Assembly (NCBI RefSeq): GCF_003627035.1
Contig: NZ_CP032626.1
Location: forward strand, 992,001 to 1,056,000
Source: Apilactobacillus bombintestini
GTDB taxonomy: Bacteria; Bacillota; Bacilli; Lactobacillales; Lactobacillaceae
DNA length: 64,000 bases
Reading direction: 5' to 3'
Positions within the stretch are counted from its first letter, which is position 1; every line of letters starts with the position of its first letter. This document shows, one piece after another, positions 57,412-64,000 of this stretch. Both the position numbers and the translations under genes were made by a program. The notes beneath the pieces were generated by a model that searched no databases, had not been told where the DNA came from, and saw only the letters and a list, made by a program, of their open reading frames with translations.

Positions 57412-58515
57412 ATGCAAAATAACAATCAAAACCGTGAAGAATTTTCCAGAACTAGAGGCGATCAAGCACACTTCAAAAAGAAGAGAAGTCATAAAGGCGC
57501 TTGGGCAGCTTTTACTGTTTTTTTAGTTCTGTTAATTATTGGTTTATTTGGTGCCCATACCATGTACACCAATATGAAGAATGCTGCTGATAAGGCATAT
57601 CAACCTGGTTTAACTAAGAAACAACGTAACGTTTCTAAAGTTATTGCCAACAACAAACCAGTTTCTATTCTTTTGTTAGGAACTGATACTGGTGCTTTGG
57701 GAAGACATGATACTGGTAGAACCGATACTATGATTCTTGCTACTGTTAACCCTAAGAAAGAAACCATTTACTTAACAAGTATTCCTCGTGATACTAAAGT
57801 TACAGTACCTGGTGATTCTCAACCATATGAAAAGATTAACGCCGCATATACTATTGGTGGTGCTTCAGGAGCTGTACAAACTGTACAAAATCTTTTACAT
57901 GTTCCAATCGACTTTTATGCAATTATTAACATGGGTGGATTAGAAAAAATGGTAAATGCCGTTGGTGGTGTTACCGTTACTCCTCCACTTACCTTTAAGT
58001 ACAGTGCAGCAAATGTTCAAAAAGGTAAAACTGTTACTTTAAACGGTGCACAAGCCCTTGCATATTCAAGAATGCGTCATGAAGATCCTGCTGGTGACTA
58101 CGGTCGTCAAGTAAGACAAAGACAAGTTCTTCAAAAATTAGTTATCAAAGGTATGAACATTTCTTCATTACCAAGATACAAACAAATTCTAAGCTCCATT
58201 AATGGAAAGCTAAAAACAGATATGAAATTTGATGACATGGTTGCGCTACGTGAAAGATACGGAGATGCAACTCATCATATTAAATCACAAACATTACAAG
58301 GTGAAACTGCTGTATTAGATGGAATTGATTATGAAGTTCCAACTCAAGATACTTTACTAAATATTTCTAACTCAATTAGAACTAGTTTAGGACTTAACAA
58401 GTTATCATCTCTAGATGCTACTCAAGATCAAACTGGAGATTTCACATCTAGATCAGCTGATACAAATGCTTCTAACACTTCAAGTACTTCAAGCAGTCAA
58501 ACATCAACTTACTAA
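57412..58515 (+). CDS. LytR-CpsA-Psr family cell-wall ligase
   Basis: Attaches wall teichoic acid or polysaccharide to peptidoglycan. About 367 aa: basic cytoplasmic N-terminus, one membrane helix near residues 36-57, and an extracellular LCP domain with ILLLGTDTGALGRHDTGRTDTMIL, SIPRDTKV and YSRMRHEDPAGDYGRQVRQRQVL (conserved Arg/Asp). The tail is Ser/Thr-rich. Start uncertain: ATG at 57400 or 57412 both fit AAGGAG poorly (2 or 14 bases). Partner in pathway: TagO in this window. Confidence 0.92.
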   Translation: MQNNNQNREEFSRTRGDQAHFKKKRSHKGAWAAFTVFLVLLIIGLFGAHTMYTNMKNAADKAYQPGLTKKQRNVSKVIANNKPVSILLLGTDTGALGRHDTGRTDTMILATVNPKKETIYLTSIPRDTKVTVPGDSQPYEKINAAYTIGGASGAVQTVQNLLHVPIDFYAIINMGGLEKMVNAVGGVTVTPPLTFKYSAANVQKGKTVTLNGAQALAYSRMRHEDPAGDYGRQVRQRQVLQKLVIKGMNISSLPRYKQILSSINGKLKTDMKFDDMVALRERYGDATHHIKSQTLQGETAVLDGIDYEVPTQDTLLNISNSIRTSLGLNKLSSLDATQDQTGDFTSRSADTNASNTSSTSSSQTSTY

Positions 58516-58524
58516 TTAATAAAT

Positions 58525-58563
58525 AAAACACCCTCTCGAAAAAATCGGGAGGGTGTTTTTTTA
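58525..58563 (+). terminator. Terminator after the LCP gene
   Basis: ACACCCTCTCG / CGGGAGGGTGT hairpin with A-rich loop, then eight T residues on the plus strand. Confidence 0.92.
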
Positions 58564-58578
58564 TACATTTTTCGAAAT

Positions 58579-58611
58579 AAAAAAAGCATCCGAATAAACG
58601 AATGCTTTTAA
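58579..58611 (-). terminator. Terminator of the tRNA operon
   Basis: AAAAGCATTCG / CGGATGCTTTT hairpin with T-run on the minus strand, six bases after tRNA-Gln. Confidence 0.85.
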
Positions 58612-58616
58612 GTGAT

Positions 58617-58687
58617 TGGGCTAGCTGGGTTCGAACCAGCGCATCACGGGATCAAAACCCGTTGCCTTACCACTTGGCTATAGCCCA
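58617..58687 (-). tRNA. tRNA-Gln (anticodon TTG)
   Basis: 71 bases. Acceptor TGGGCTA / TAGCCCA; anticodon arm ACGGG-TTTTGAT-CCCGT gives TTG; T-arm CTGGTTCGAACCCAG (TTCGAAC loop). CCA is not encoded. Charged with Glu by GltX and amidated in Firmicutes. Confidence 0.97.
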
Positions 58688-58694
58688 ATAAAAG

Positions 58695-58768
58695 GGCGGT
58701 AGGTGGGAATCGAACCCACGCGTGTCGGAACCACAATCCGATGTGTTAACCCCTTCACCACTACCGCC
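58695..58768 (-). tRNA. tRNA-His (anticodon GTG)
   Basis: 74 bases. Anticodon arm TCGGA-TTGTGGT-TCCGA. The encoded extra 5' G (G-1) faces C73, the His identity pair; acceptor GCGGTAG / CTACCGC. T-arm GTGGG-TTCGATT-CCCAC. Confidence 0.97.
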
Positions 58769-58804
58769 ATATCATTATATGGCGTGGTTATTATTCTATG
58801 CCAA

Positions 58805-58890
58805 TGCGGCCAAGAAGATTCGAACTTCCACCGAGATAATTCCCGACAAGATCCTTAATCTTGCGCGTCTGCCAATTCCGCCATGGCCGC
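58805..58890 (-). tRNA. tRNA-Leu (anticodon AAG)
   Basis: 86 bases with long variable arm (TCGGGAATTATCTCGG). Acceptor GCGGCCA / TGGCCGC, A73. Anticodon arm CAAGA-TTAAGGA-TCTTG places A at position 34, anticodon AAG (58856-58854). A34 is expected to be deaminated to inosine by TadA to read CUU/CUC/CUA. Confidence 0.95.
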
Positions 58891-58910
58891 ATAAGAAAAC
58901 CACATTTATT

Positions 58911-58939
58911 ATTGTATGTGATTCCCCAATAAAAATCAA
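58911..58939 (-). promoter_or_regulatory. tRNA-Leu-His-Gln operon promoter
   Basis: Minus strand -35 TTGATT (58934-58939), 17-bp spacer, -10 TACAAT (58911-58916), 20 bp before tRNA-Leu. Confidence 0.75.
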
Positions 58940-58958
58940 TAGTTTTTTTAATTTTTTA

Positions 58959-59846
58959 TTATTCTCCGCGTACAGTTGCACCATCATGATCAATCTTAAT
59001 TAAGCGAAGATTACCATTTATGTCAGCTGTACTTAAAACATCCCTCAATTGGTTCAATTCTGATGTGGTACCAAAAGTAATAATTGCTTGTCCAGTCTTA
59101 CTTACATAAGTACCATAAATTCCCAATTCATGGGCATGCTTCTTAATGATAGACAATTCTGGAACCTTTTCATTAATATTATCTACATAGAAAGTTTCCT
59201 TTTCCATCATTTCAGTGGCTTTAGTCCATTCATTACTCATAAGAGCGGCAACTAACACGTTAGTAGCACTACTTGCCATTATGGCTTGATTTGAACTTAT
59301 ATTTTGCTTGTATACATTATGGTTTAAATCAGGTTCTTGTTTATTAATGTAAATCAATGCATTAATAGCTTCTGGTGTAGGTGCTTTAACTGTAGTAGCC
59401 ATGTCACCATCAAAATAAGATACTGTGATGTCTCCTAACAATGCTGAGGCAATACCGTCTGCATGTCCTTCCATCTTACTACCAGCCTTAATTTGATCAT
59501 CTAGTGACATATTTAAATCACCTAATGCATTAGCAATCTTAATTCCAGCAGCCACAGCAGTAGTACTTGCTCCTAATCCTTTACCAATAGGAACATCTGA
59601 CATAACTGTTAATTGATGTGGCTTAATAGAAGAATCGATTTGTAGAATGGTTCTTACAATCAAATTATCTTCATTATGTGGAATATCTTTACCAAGTGCA
59701 TGATTAACTTGCCAGTGTTGCATTTCTTCTTCCACAATAACTGTGTAATAAAGTCCAAATGCAATTCCAATAGAATCTACTCCAGTTCCCAATCCTGTGG
59801 AAGTAGCAGGAACTCTAATAATTATTTTTTTATCCAAACTAATCAT
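58959..59846 (-). CDS. thrB: Homoserine kinase-like GHMP kinase
   Basis: 295 aa. N-terminal VPATSTGLGTGVDSIGIAFGLY near 12-33 is the homoserine kinase signature; the ATP motif PIGKGLGASTTAVAAG is near 86-101. The third GHMP motif reads SKTGQA where ThrB usually has SGAGPT. No other threonine gene is nearby. ThrB is the best call, but another GHMP specificity is possible. ATG start overlaps the sprT stop by eight bases. Confidence 0.72.
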   Translation of the reverse strand: MISLDKKIIIRVPATSTGLGTGVDSIGIAFGLYYTVIVEEEMQHWQVNHALGKDIPHNEDNLIVRTILQIDSSIKPHQLTVMSDVPIGKGLGASTTAVAAGIKIANALGDLNMSLDDQIKAGSKMEGHADGIASALLGDITVSYFDGDMATTVKAPTPEAINALIYINKQEPDLNHNVYKQNISSNQAIMASSATNVLVAALMSNEWTKATEMMEKETFYVDNINEKVPELSIIKKHAHELGIYGTYVSKTGQAIITFGTTSELNQLRDVLSTADINGNLRLIKIDHDGATVRGE

Positions 59847-60288
59847 CCCCGTATCTTAATTTTAGTTTTCCACGACATTTTCCACAAACGTACTTTCTTG
59901 TATTAATTTTTCGCTTTCTTTTATACACTTGTCCACACTGTGAACAAATATATTCCCATGAATATCGGTTATCCACAGGGGCTGGTGCATATCTTGATCC
60001 ACCTACTGATTTTAACATCTTTTTAAATGCAATAGTATTGTGTTTGCCTGAATATCCAGCCAAATGTAGATGATAATGACATAATTCATGCTTAATTACC
60101 CCTACTAGCACTTCCATAGAATGTTCAGTTAACATCTTAGGATTAATATCAATATCGTGAGTTTTTACATGATATCGACCACCTGTAGTTCTCAAACGAG
60201 AATTAAAATAAGCTCTATGGGTAAAGGGTCTAGCGAAATATTTTAAAGAAATATCTTCAACTAACTTCTGTAATTGCTCATTATTCAT
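59839..60288 (-). CDS. SprT-like zinc metalloprotein
   Basis: 149 aa. Zincin-like site HELCHYHLHLAG near 68-79, followed by a zinc ribbon CSQCGQVY and CGKCRGKL near 115-143. SprT relatives include DNA-protein crosslink proteases (SPRTN), but the bacterial role is unknown. Position directly after tex is conserved in lactobacilli and Bacillus (ydcK next to ydcI). Confidence 0.88.
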   Translation of the reverse strand: MNNEQLQKLVEDISLKYFARPFTHRAYFNSRLRTTGGRYHVKTHDIDINPKMLTEHSMEVLVGVIKHELCHYHLHLAGYSGKHNTIAFKKMLKSVGGSRYAPAPVDNRYSWEYICSQCGQVYKRKRKINTRKYVCGKCRGKLKLRYGDD

Positions 60289-60299
60289 TTAAAACATCA

Positions 60300-62468
60300 T
60301 CACTTCTCCGGATTTATCATAGTTAATTGAATACGCATACGATCAACATCTACTGATAATACCCATACATTAATAATATCTCCTACGGCAACTATATCAC
60401 TAGGATCAGAAACAAATGAATCACTCATTTGAGAAATATGAACTAATCCATCTTGCTTAACTCCTATATCCACAAAGGCACCAAAATCAATAACATTTCT
60501 AACCGTACCTTGTAACTTCATACCTGGTTTTAAATCTTCAATTTTTAAAACATCTTGTTTCAAAGCAGGTGTAGGCATATTATCACGGAAATCACGACCA
60601 GGTTGTTTTAACCCATCAATGATATCCAATACAGTTTGTTTTCCATAATGCGTATCTTTAATAAACTTGTCCACATCAAATGTGGATAAAGCATCTTGCA
60701 TAGGTTTGCTTCCAATTAAATTAATATCTAAGTTTAAGTTATCCACAATTTCTTTTGCTATAGAATAACTTTCTGGGTGAATATCAGTATTATCCAGTGG
60801 ATTATCACCATCAATAACTCTTAAGAACCCAATAGCTTGTTCATAAGTCTTCTTTCCTAATCTAGGAACTTTAGCTAATTGCGTACGTTGTGTATATTCA
60901 CCATTTTTATTACGGTATGCTACCACATTTTTAGCTGTGGATTTAGTCATACCAGAAATATGTGTTAATAACTCAGGACTAGCTGTATTTACATTAACTC
61001 CCACTTTATTAACAGCAGTTTCTACTACTCGATTTAATTGTGAATCTAAGTCCTTAGCTGGTAAATCATGTTGATATTGACCTACCCCTACTGACTTAGG
61101 ATCTATCTTAATTAATTCAGCTAATGGATCTTGTAATCTTCTTCCAATACTTACCGCTGAACGTTCTTCTACATGAAAATCAGGGAATTCATCACGAGCG
61201 TTTTGACTTGCTGAATAAACAGATGCCCCTGCTTCATTTACGATTACATAGTATATAGATAATTTATCTTCCTTGATAATGTCAGAAACAAATTGTTCTG
61301 ATTCACGACTAGCAGTTCCATTTCCGATAGCAACCATTTCAGCATGATTTTTCTTAACAAAATCGATAAATTGTTTTCTAGCTTGTTGACGTTTATGATC
61401 ATTAGCTGGTTTATGTGGATAAATTACTAACTTGTCTAAAAATTTTCCATTTTCGTCAATAGCAGCTAACTTGCAACCAGTACGGTAAGCTGGGTCAAAA
61501 CCAATTACTCGCTTACCTTTAATAGGTGCTTGCATCAACAAGTTATACAAATTACGTCCGAAAACTTTAATAGCATGTTGATCTGCTTGTTCAGTTAATT
61601 CTTTTCTGATTTCTCTGTCTATAGCGGGCTTAATAAAACGAGTATAAGTATCCCTATAAGCTTCTTGAATAAATGTAAAACACTTACCATTTTTGTTTTT
61701 ATTCAATTCGGAATTTAAGAATTTTTCAATTACATTAGTATTAACATCAATATTTACCGTTAATACTTTTTCTTTTTCACCACGGTTTAATGCTAATACA
61801 CGATGATTTTTCATCTTAGCAATAGGTTGTGAAAAATCATAATAATCTTTATATACCCCGTTTTCATCAATTTCTGAGGCTTTCTTTTTAGCTTTACTTG
61901 TAACTAAACCGTGCTTTTGTGTGTAATCTCTAATCCATTCACGTAAATGTGCATCATTACCGAAATCTTCTGCTAATATTTCATGTACACCATTTAAAAC
62001 ATCAGTAGAACTAGATAAATCTTTATCAGCATCTACGTATTTATCAGCTTCATGTACGAAATTATCATCATTTTTTTGAATCATTTTAGCTAATGGTTCT
62101 AGACCTTGTTCTCTAGCCACCATTGCCTTAGTTTTCTTTTTCTTCTTGTAAGGTAAATATAAATCTTCTACTTTTTGTAAAGTAGCCGCATTTTTTATTT
62201 CTTTAGATAGAGATGCACTTAATTTGCCTTGCTCATCTATTAAACGCAATACTTCTTCTTTACGATCTTGCAAATTAGTAATGCGAGTATTTTCATCAGC
62301 AATTTCTCTAATTTGTACTTCGTCTAAGCTACCCGTTCTTTCTTTTCTATAACGAGCGATAAAAGGTACCGTATTGCCATCTTCTAGCATGGAAATTACG
62401 GCAGAAATTTGTTTTTCTCTATAAACACCTAGACTTTGTGTAATCTTATGAATAATGTTGGTATCCAT
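60300..62468 (-). CDS. Tex-family RNA-binding transcription accessory protein
   Basis: 722 aa. Order: N-terminal helical region, YqgF-type RNase-H-like domain near 320-420 (VIGFDPAYRTGCKLA and IGNGTASRESE), helix-hairpin-helix domains near 490-560 (NTASPELLTHISGMTKSTAKN), and a C-terminal S1 domain near 645-720 (GTVRNVIDFGAFVDIGVKQDGLVH). Tex proteins bind nucleic acid and influence transcription; the exact role is unsettled. ATG start after GAGAGA. Confidence 0.95.
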   Translation of the reverse strand: MDTNIIHKITQSLGVYREKQISAVISMLEDGNTVPFIARYRKERTGSLDEVQIREIADENTRITNLQDRKEEVLRLIDEQGKLSASLSKEIKNAATLQKVEDLYLPYKKKKKTKAMVAREQGLEPLAKMIQKNDDNFVHEADKYVDADKDLSSSTDVLNGVHEILAEDFGNDAHLREWIRDYTQKHGLVTSKAKKKASEIDENGVYKDYYDFSQPIAKMKNHRVLALNRGEKEKVLTVNIDVNTNVIEKFLNSELNKNKNGKCFTFIQEAYRDTYTRFIKPAIDREIRKELTEQADQHAIKVFGRNLYNLLMQAPIKGKRVIGFDPAYRTGCKLAAIDENGKFLDKLVIYPHKPANDHKRQQARKQFIDFVKKNHAEMVAIGNGTASRESEQFVSDIIKEDKLSIYYVIVNEAGASVYSASQNARDEFPDFHVEERSAVSIGRRLQDPLAELIKIDPKSVGVGQYQHDLPAKDLDSQLNRVVETAVNKVGVNVNTASPELLTHISGMTKSTAKNVVAYRNKNGEYTQRTQLAKVPRLGKKTYEQAIGFLRVIDGDNPLDNTDIHPESYSIAKEIVDNLNLDINLIGSKPMQDALSTFDVDKFIKDTHYGKQTVLDIIDGLKQPGRDFRDNMPTPALKQDVLKIEDLKPGMKLQGTVRNVIDFGAFVDIGVKQDGLVHISQMSDSFVSDPSDIVAVGDIINVWVLSVDVDRMRIQLTMINPEK

Positions 62469-62523
62469 GTAGCTTCATCTCTCTTTTTGCGTATTAGTTT
62501 AATTATATCATTCACCTTTAGGA

Positions 62524-62559
62524 CAAAAAAATAGCTGGTAATAATTACCAACTATTTTT
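62524..62559 (-). terminator. Terminator after the nadE-distal unknown gene
   Basis: AAAAAATAGCTGGTAA / TTACCAACTATTTTTT hairpin with one mismatch; T-run on the minus strand; ends the pncB-nadE-unknown unit. Confidence 0.85.
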
Positions 62560-62562
62560 TAA

Positions 62563-62979
62563 TTACATAGACATCATAATTTTTTGTGCTGTCTTAAATA
62601 CTCTGGAAATACTGTCTTGTTGTAAATTACCAGCAGCTTCAAAAGCATCCTTATCAATGTCGTTATCAGAAATGCTATCTACCATGTCTTGGCATCCCTT
62701 AACATAATTAGCATATGCATCTTTTAATAATGAATGACGTCCCAATTCTTTAGCTGGAACATCTACTTGATTTAGTTGTTCTAAGTATGCTTGGTAACGA
62801 TCAGTTCCACTTTGGAAAGTTTCCTTAGTTTTCTTTAAGTCTACTGATGAGTAGTCGCCATTTTTCATAGCTTCTTCTAGTGGTTCGTAGGTTTTACCCA
62901 TTTCTTCTCCCACTTTGTTAGTACCAGTAATTAAATCTGATAAAAATGGAGCATAAATAGCCATCTTATTCTTTTTCAT
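62563..62979 (-). CDS. Unknown 138-aa helical protein linked to NAD genes
   Basis: From the ATG after AAAGGAT (MKKNKMAIYAPFLSDL). Mostly helical and soluble, net acidic, with no signal peptide, cysteine motif or catalytic motif that I recognise. Segments such as TFQSGTDRYQAYLEQLNQV and LLKDAYANYVKGCQDMVDSI suggest a helical bundle. It follows nadE by 17 bp and is followed by a terminator, so it is the last gene of pncB-nadE-X. Function unknown. Confidence 0.8.
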   Translation of the reverse strand: MKKNKMAIYAPFLSDLITGTNKVGEEMGKTYEPLEEAMKNGDYSSVDLKKTKETFQSGTDRYQAYLEQLNQVDVPAKELGRHSLLKDAYANYVKGCQDMVDSISDNDIDKDAFEAAGNLQQDSISRVFKTAQKIMMSM

Positions 62980-62996
62980 AATACAAAAATCCTTTC

Positions 62997-63824
62997 TTAT
63001 TTCCAAAAGTCATCGTAAATGTTGATAGGTAGATGACGTTTGTGTTCTGTTTTAATATACCAATTTTCGATAGTTTCTGCAGCCTTTTCTGAAACTTCTT
63101 TACCTTCTAAGTAGTTATCAATATCTTCGTAACGTACTCCCAATGCAGCTTCATCAGGCAATGCTGGACGATTATCTTCTAGGTCAGCTGTAGGAACTTT
63201 TTCATATAAATGCTTAGGTGCATGTAATTCTTCTAGTAGCGCTTTTCCTTGACGCTTGTCTAAACGCCAAATTGGAGTAATATCAGCAGCTCCATCACCA
63301 AATTTAGTGTAGAAACCAGTAACGGCTTCAGCAGCATGATCAGTACCTAATACCGCACCTTTAGTTTGACCAGCAATAGCGTATTGAGCAATCATTCTTT
63401 CACGAGCTTTAATATTTCCTTTATTAAAGTCAGAAATTTCTGGACCGTCTTCTTCCACTGCAGCTACTGCAGCATCGGCCATAGGTTTAATGTCTACACG
63501 AACTGTTTTATCAGCATTCATAAATGCAATAGAATCCATAGCATCAGCTTCATCAGCTTGTTTTCCGTATGGTAATCTTACCGCGATAAATTGGTAATCA
63601 TTATCACCAGTTTCATCACGCATTTCTTGAATAGCCATTTGTGCTAATTTACCAGTTAAAGTAGAATCTTGACCTCCAGAAATACCTAAAACTAAAGTTT
63701 TTAAGAAACTATTTTTCTTTAAATATTCCTTCATAAAGTCAATGCTTTTTCTAATTTCTTCTTTAGGATCAATTGATGGTTTTACTTTTAGATCATCAAT
63801 GATTTTTTCTTGCATCTTACGCAT
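62997..63824 (-). CDS. nadE: NH3-dependent NAD+ synthetase
   Basis: Amidates nicotinate adenine dinucleotide to NAD. 275 aa, the short ammonia-dependent form. P-loop [19 protein letters not shown] near 47-65 and [22 protein letters not shown] near 160-181. ATG start seven bases after AGGGTGA, six bases after the pncB stop. Second step of the nicotinate salvage operon. Confidence 0.97.
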   Translation of the reverse strand: MRKMQEKIIDDLKVKPSIDPKEEIRKSIDFMKEYLKKNSFLKTLVLGISGGQDSTLTGKLAQMAIQEMRDETGDNDYQFIAVRLPYGKQADEADAMDSIAFMNADKTVRVDIKPMADAAVAAVEEDGPEISDFNKGNIKARERMIAQYAIAGQTKGAVLGTDHAAEAVTGFYTKFGDGAADITPIWRLDKRQGKALLEELHAPKHLYEKVPTADLEDNRPALPDEAALGVRYEDIDNYLEGKEVSEKAAETIENWYIKTEHKRHLPINIYDDFWK

Positions 63825-63830
63825 TATTAA

Positions 63831-64000
63831 TCACCCTTTTTGTTTATTTTTAATTTTTTCATGAACATCCTTAATAATTTGCATCTTGTTGTTCCAGCAC
63901 TTAACTGAAAGATCAACTGGATATTCTTGTGGATTTAATTCACGTTTATATTCTGGCCATAATGAGGATAATACTTGAGATGAGTATTTCTTAATATCAG
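63831..64000 (-). CDS. pncB: Nicotinate phosphoribosyltransferase, C-terminal end only
   Basis: 56 C-terminal residues are in the window; the rest lies beyond the right edge. The visible stretch KKYSSQVLSSLWPEYKREL then NPQEYPVDLSVKCW is the typical PncB tail. It precedes nadE by six bases. Converts nicotinate to its mononucleotide. Confidence 0.9.
   Translation of the reverse strand, partial: DIKKYSSQVLSSLWPEYKRELNPQEYPVDLSVKCWNNKMQIIKDVHEKIKNKQKG

Overview
The window is a low-GC Firmicute chromosome segment made almost entirely of conserved housekeeping genes. It fits the Lactobacillaceae. Supporting signs are the order dut-radA-yacL-gltX-cysS-mrnC-rlmB-yacP-sigH-rpmG-secE-nusG followed by rplKAJL, the prfB-secA-comFC-comFA block, the hprK-lgt-gpsA-galU-trxB-uvrBA block, a class Ib ribonucleotide reductase, and the absence of disA, ispD/ispF and cysE at the positions they hold in Bacillus. 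The genus cannot be fixed from the sequence; a small-genome heterofermentative lactobacillus is a guess.

Layout. 1-9.3 kb (minus): uvrA (cut by the window edge), uvrB, trxB, galU, gpsA, lgt, hprK and a small membrane protein. 9.3-16.5 kb (minus): PspC, a MinJ-like PDZ membrane protein, prfB with its programmed +1 frameshift, secA, comFC, comFA. 16.5-23.3 kb: yvyE (+), tagO (-), groES-groEL (-) behind a perfect CIRCE operator, rex (-) and an ABC-F ATPase (+). 23.4-34.3 kb (minus): tsaD-rimI-tsaB, then tmk-darA-holB-yabA-rsmI-acyl-ACP thioesterase, dnaX-ybaB-recR-yaaL, the SRP RNA, tadA and a small methyltransferase. 34.5-38.0 kb (+): nrdH-nrdE-nrdF with tandem NrdR-box-like sites. 38.2-53.1 kb (minus): mprF, the L7/L12-L10 and L1-L11 units, nusG, secE, rpmG, sigH, yacP, rlmB, mrnC, cysS, gltX, yacL, radA, dut. 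53.3-58.5 kb: rpiA (+), pepC (+), phosphoglycerate mutase (-), a drug/metabolite transporter (-) and an LCP cell-wall ligase (+). 58.6-64 kb (minus): tRNA-Leu(AAG), tRNA-His, tRNA-Gln, a homoserine-kinase-like gene, sprT, tex, an unknown 138-aa protein, nadE and the 3' end of pncB.

The genes serve DNA replication and repair (uvrAB, dnaX, holB, yabA, recR, radA), nucleotide supply (nrdHEF, dut, tmk), translation (ribosomal proteins, prfB, tRNA-modifying enzymes, two tRNA synthetases), secretion and envelope (secA, secE, lgt, tagO, mprF, LCP), redox and carbon control (rex, trxB, hprK) and competence (comFA, comFC, sigH).

No prophage, insertion sequence, CRISPR array, defence island or novel multi-gene system is visible. 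The most useful observations are in noncoding DNA: a long hairpin plus U-tract that buries the Shine-Dalgarno of sigH; a terminator/antiterminator pair in the L10 leader; NrdR-like boxes 32 bp apart; a Rex-like inverted pair inside the rex promoter; a LexA-like box in the uvrB promoter; and an A34 tRNA-Leu that should need TadA. Also notable are genes missing from their usual places (hpf between comFC and secA; ftsEX after prfB).
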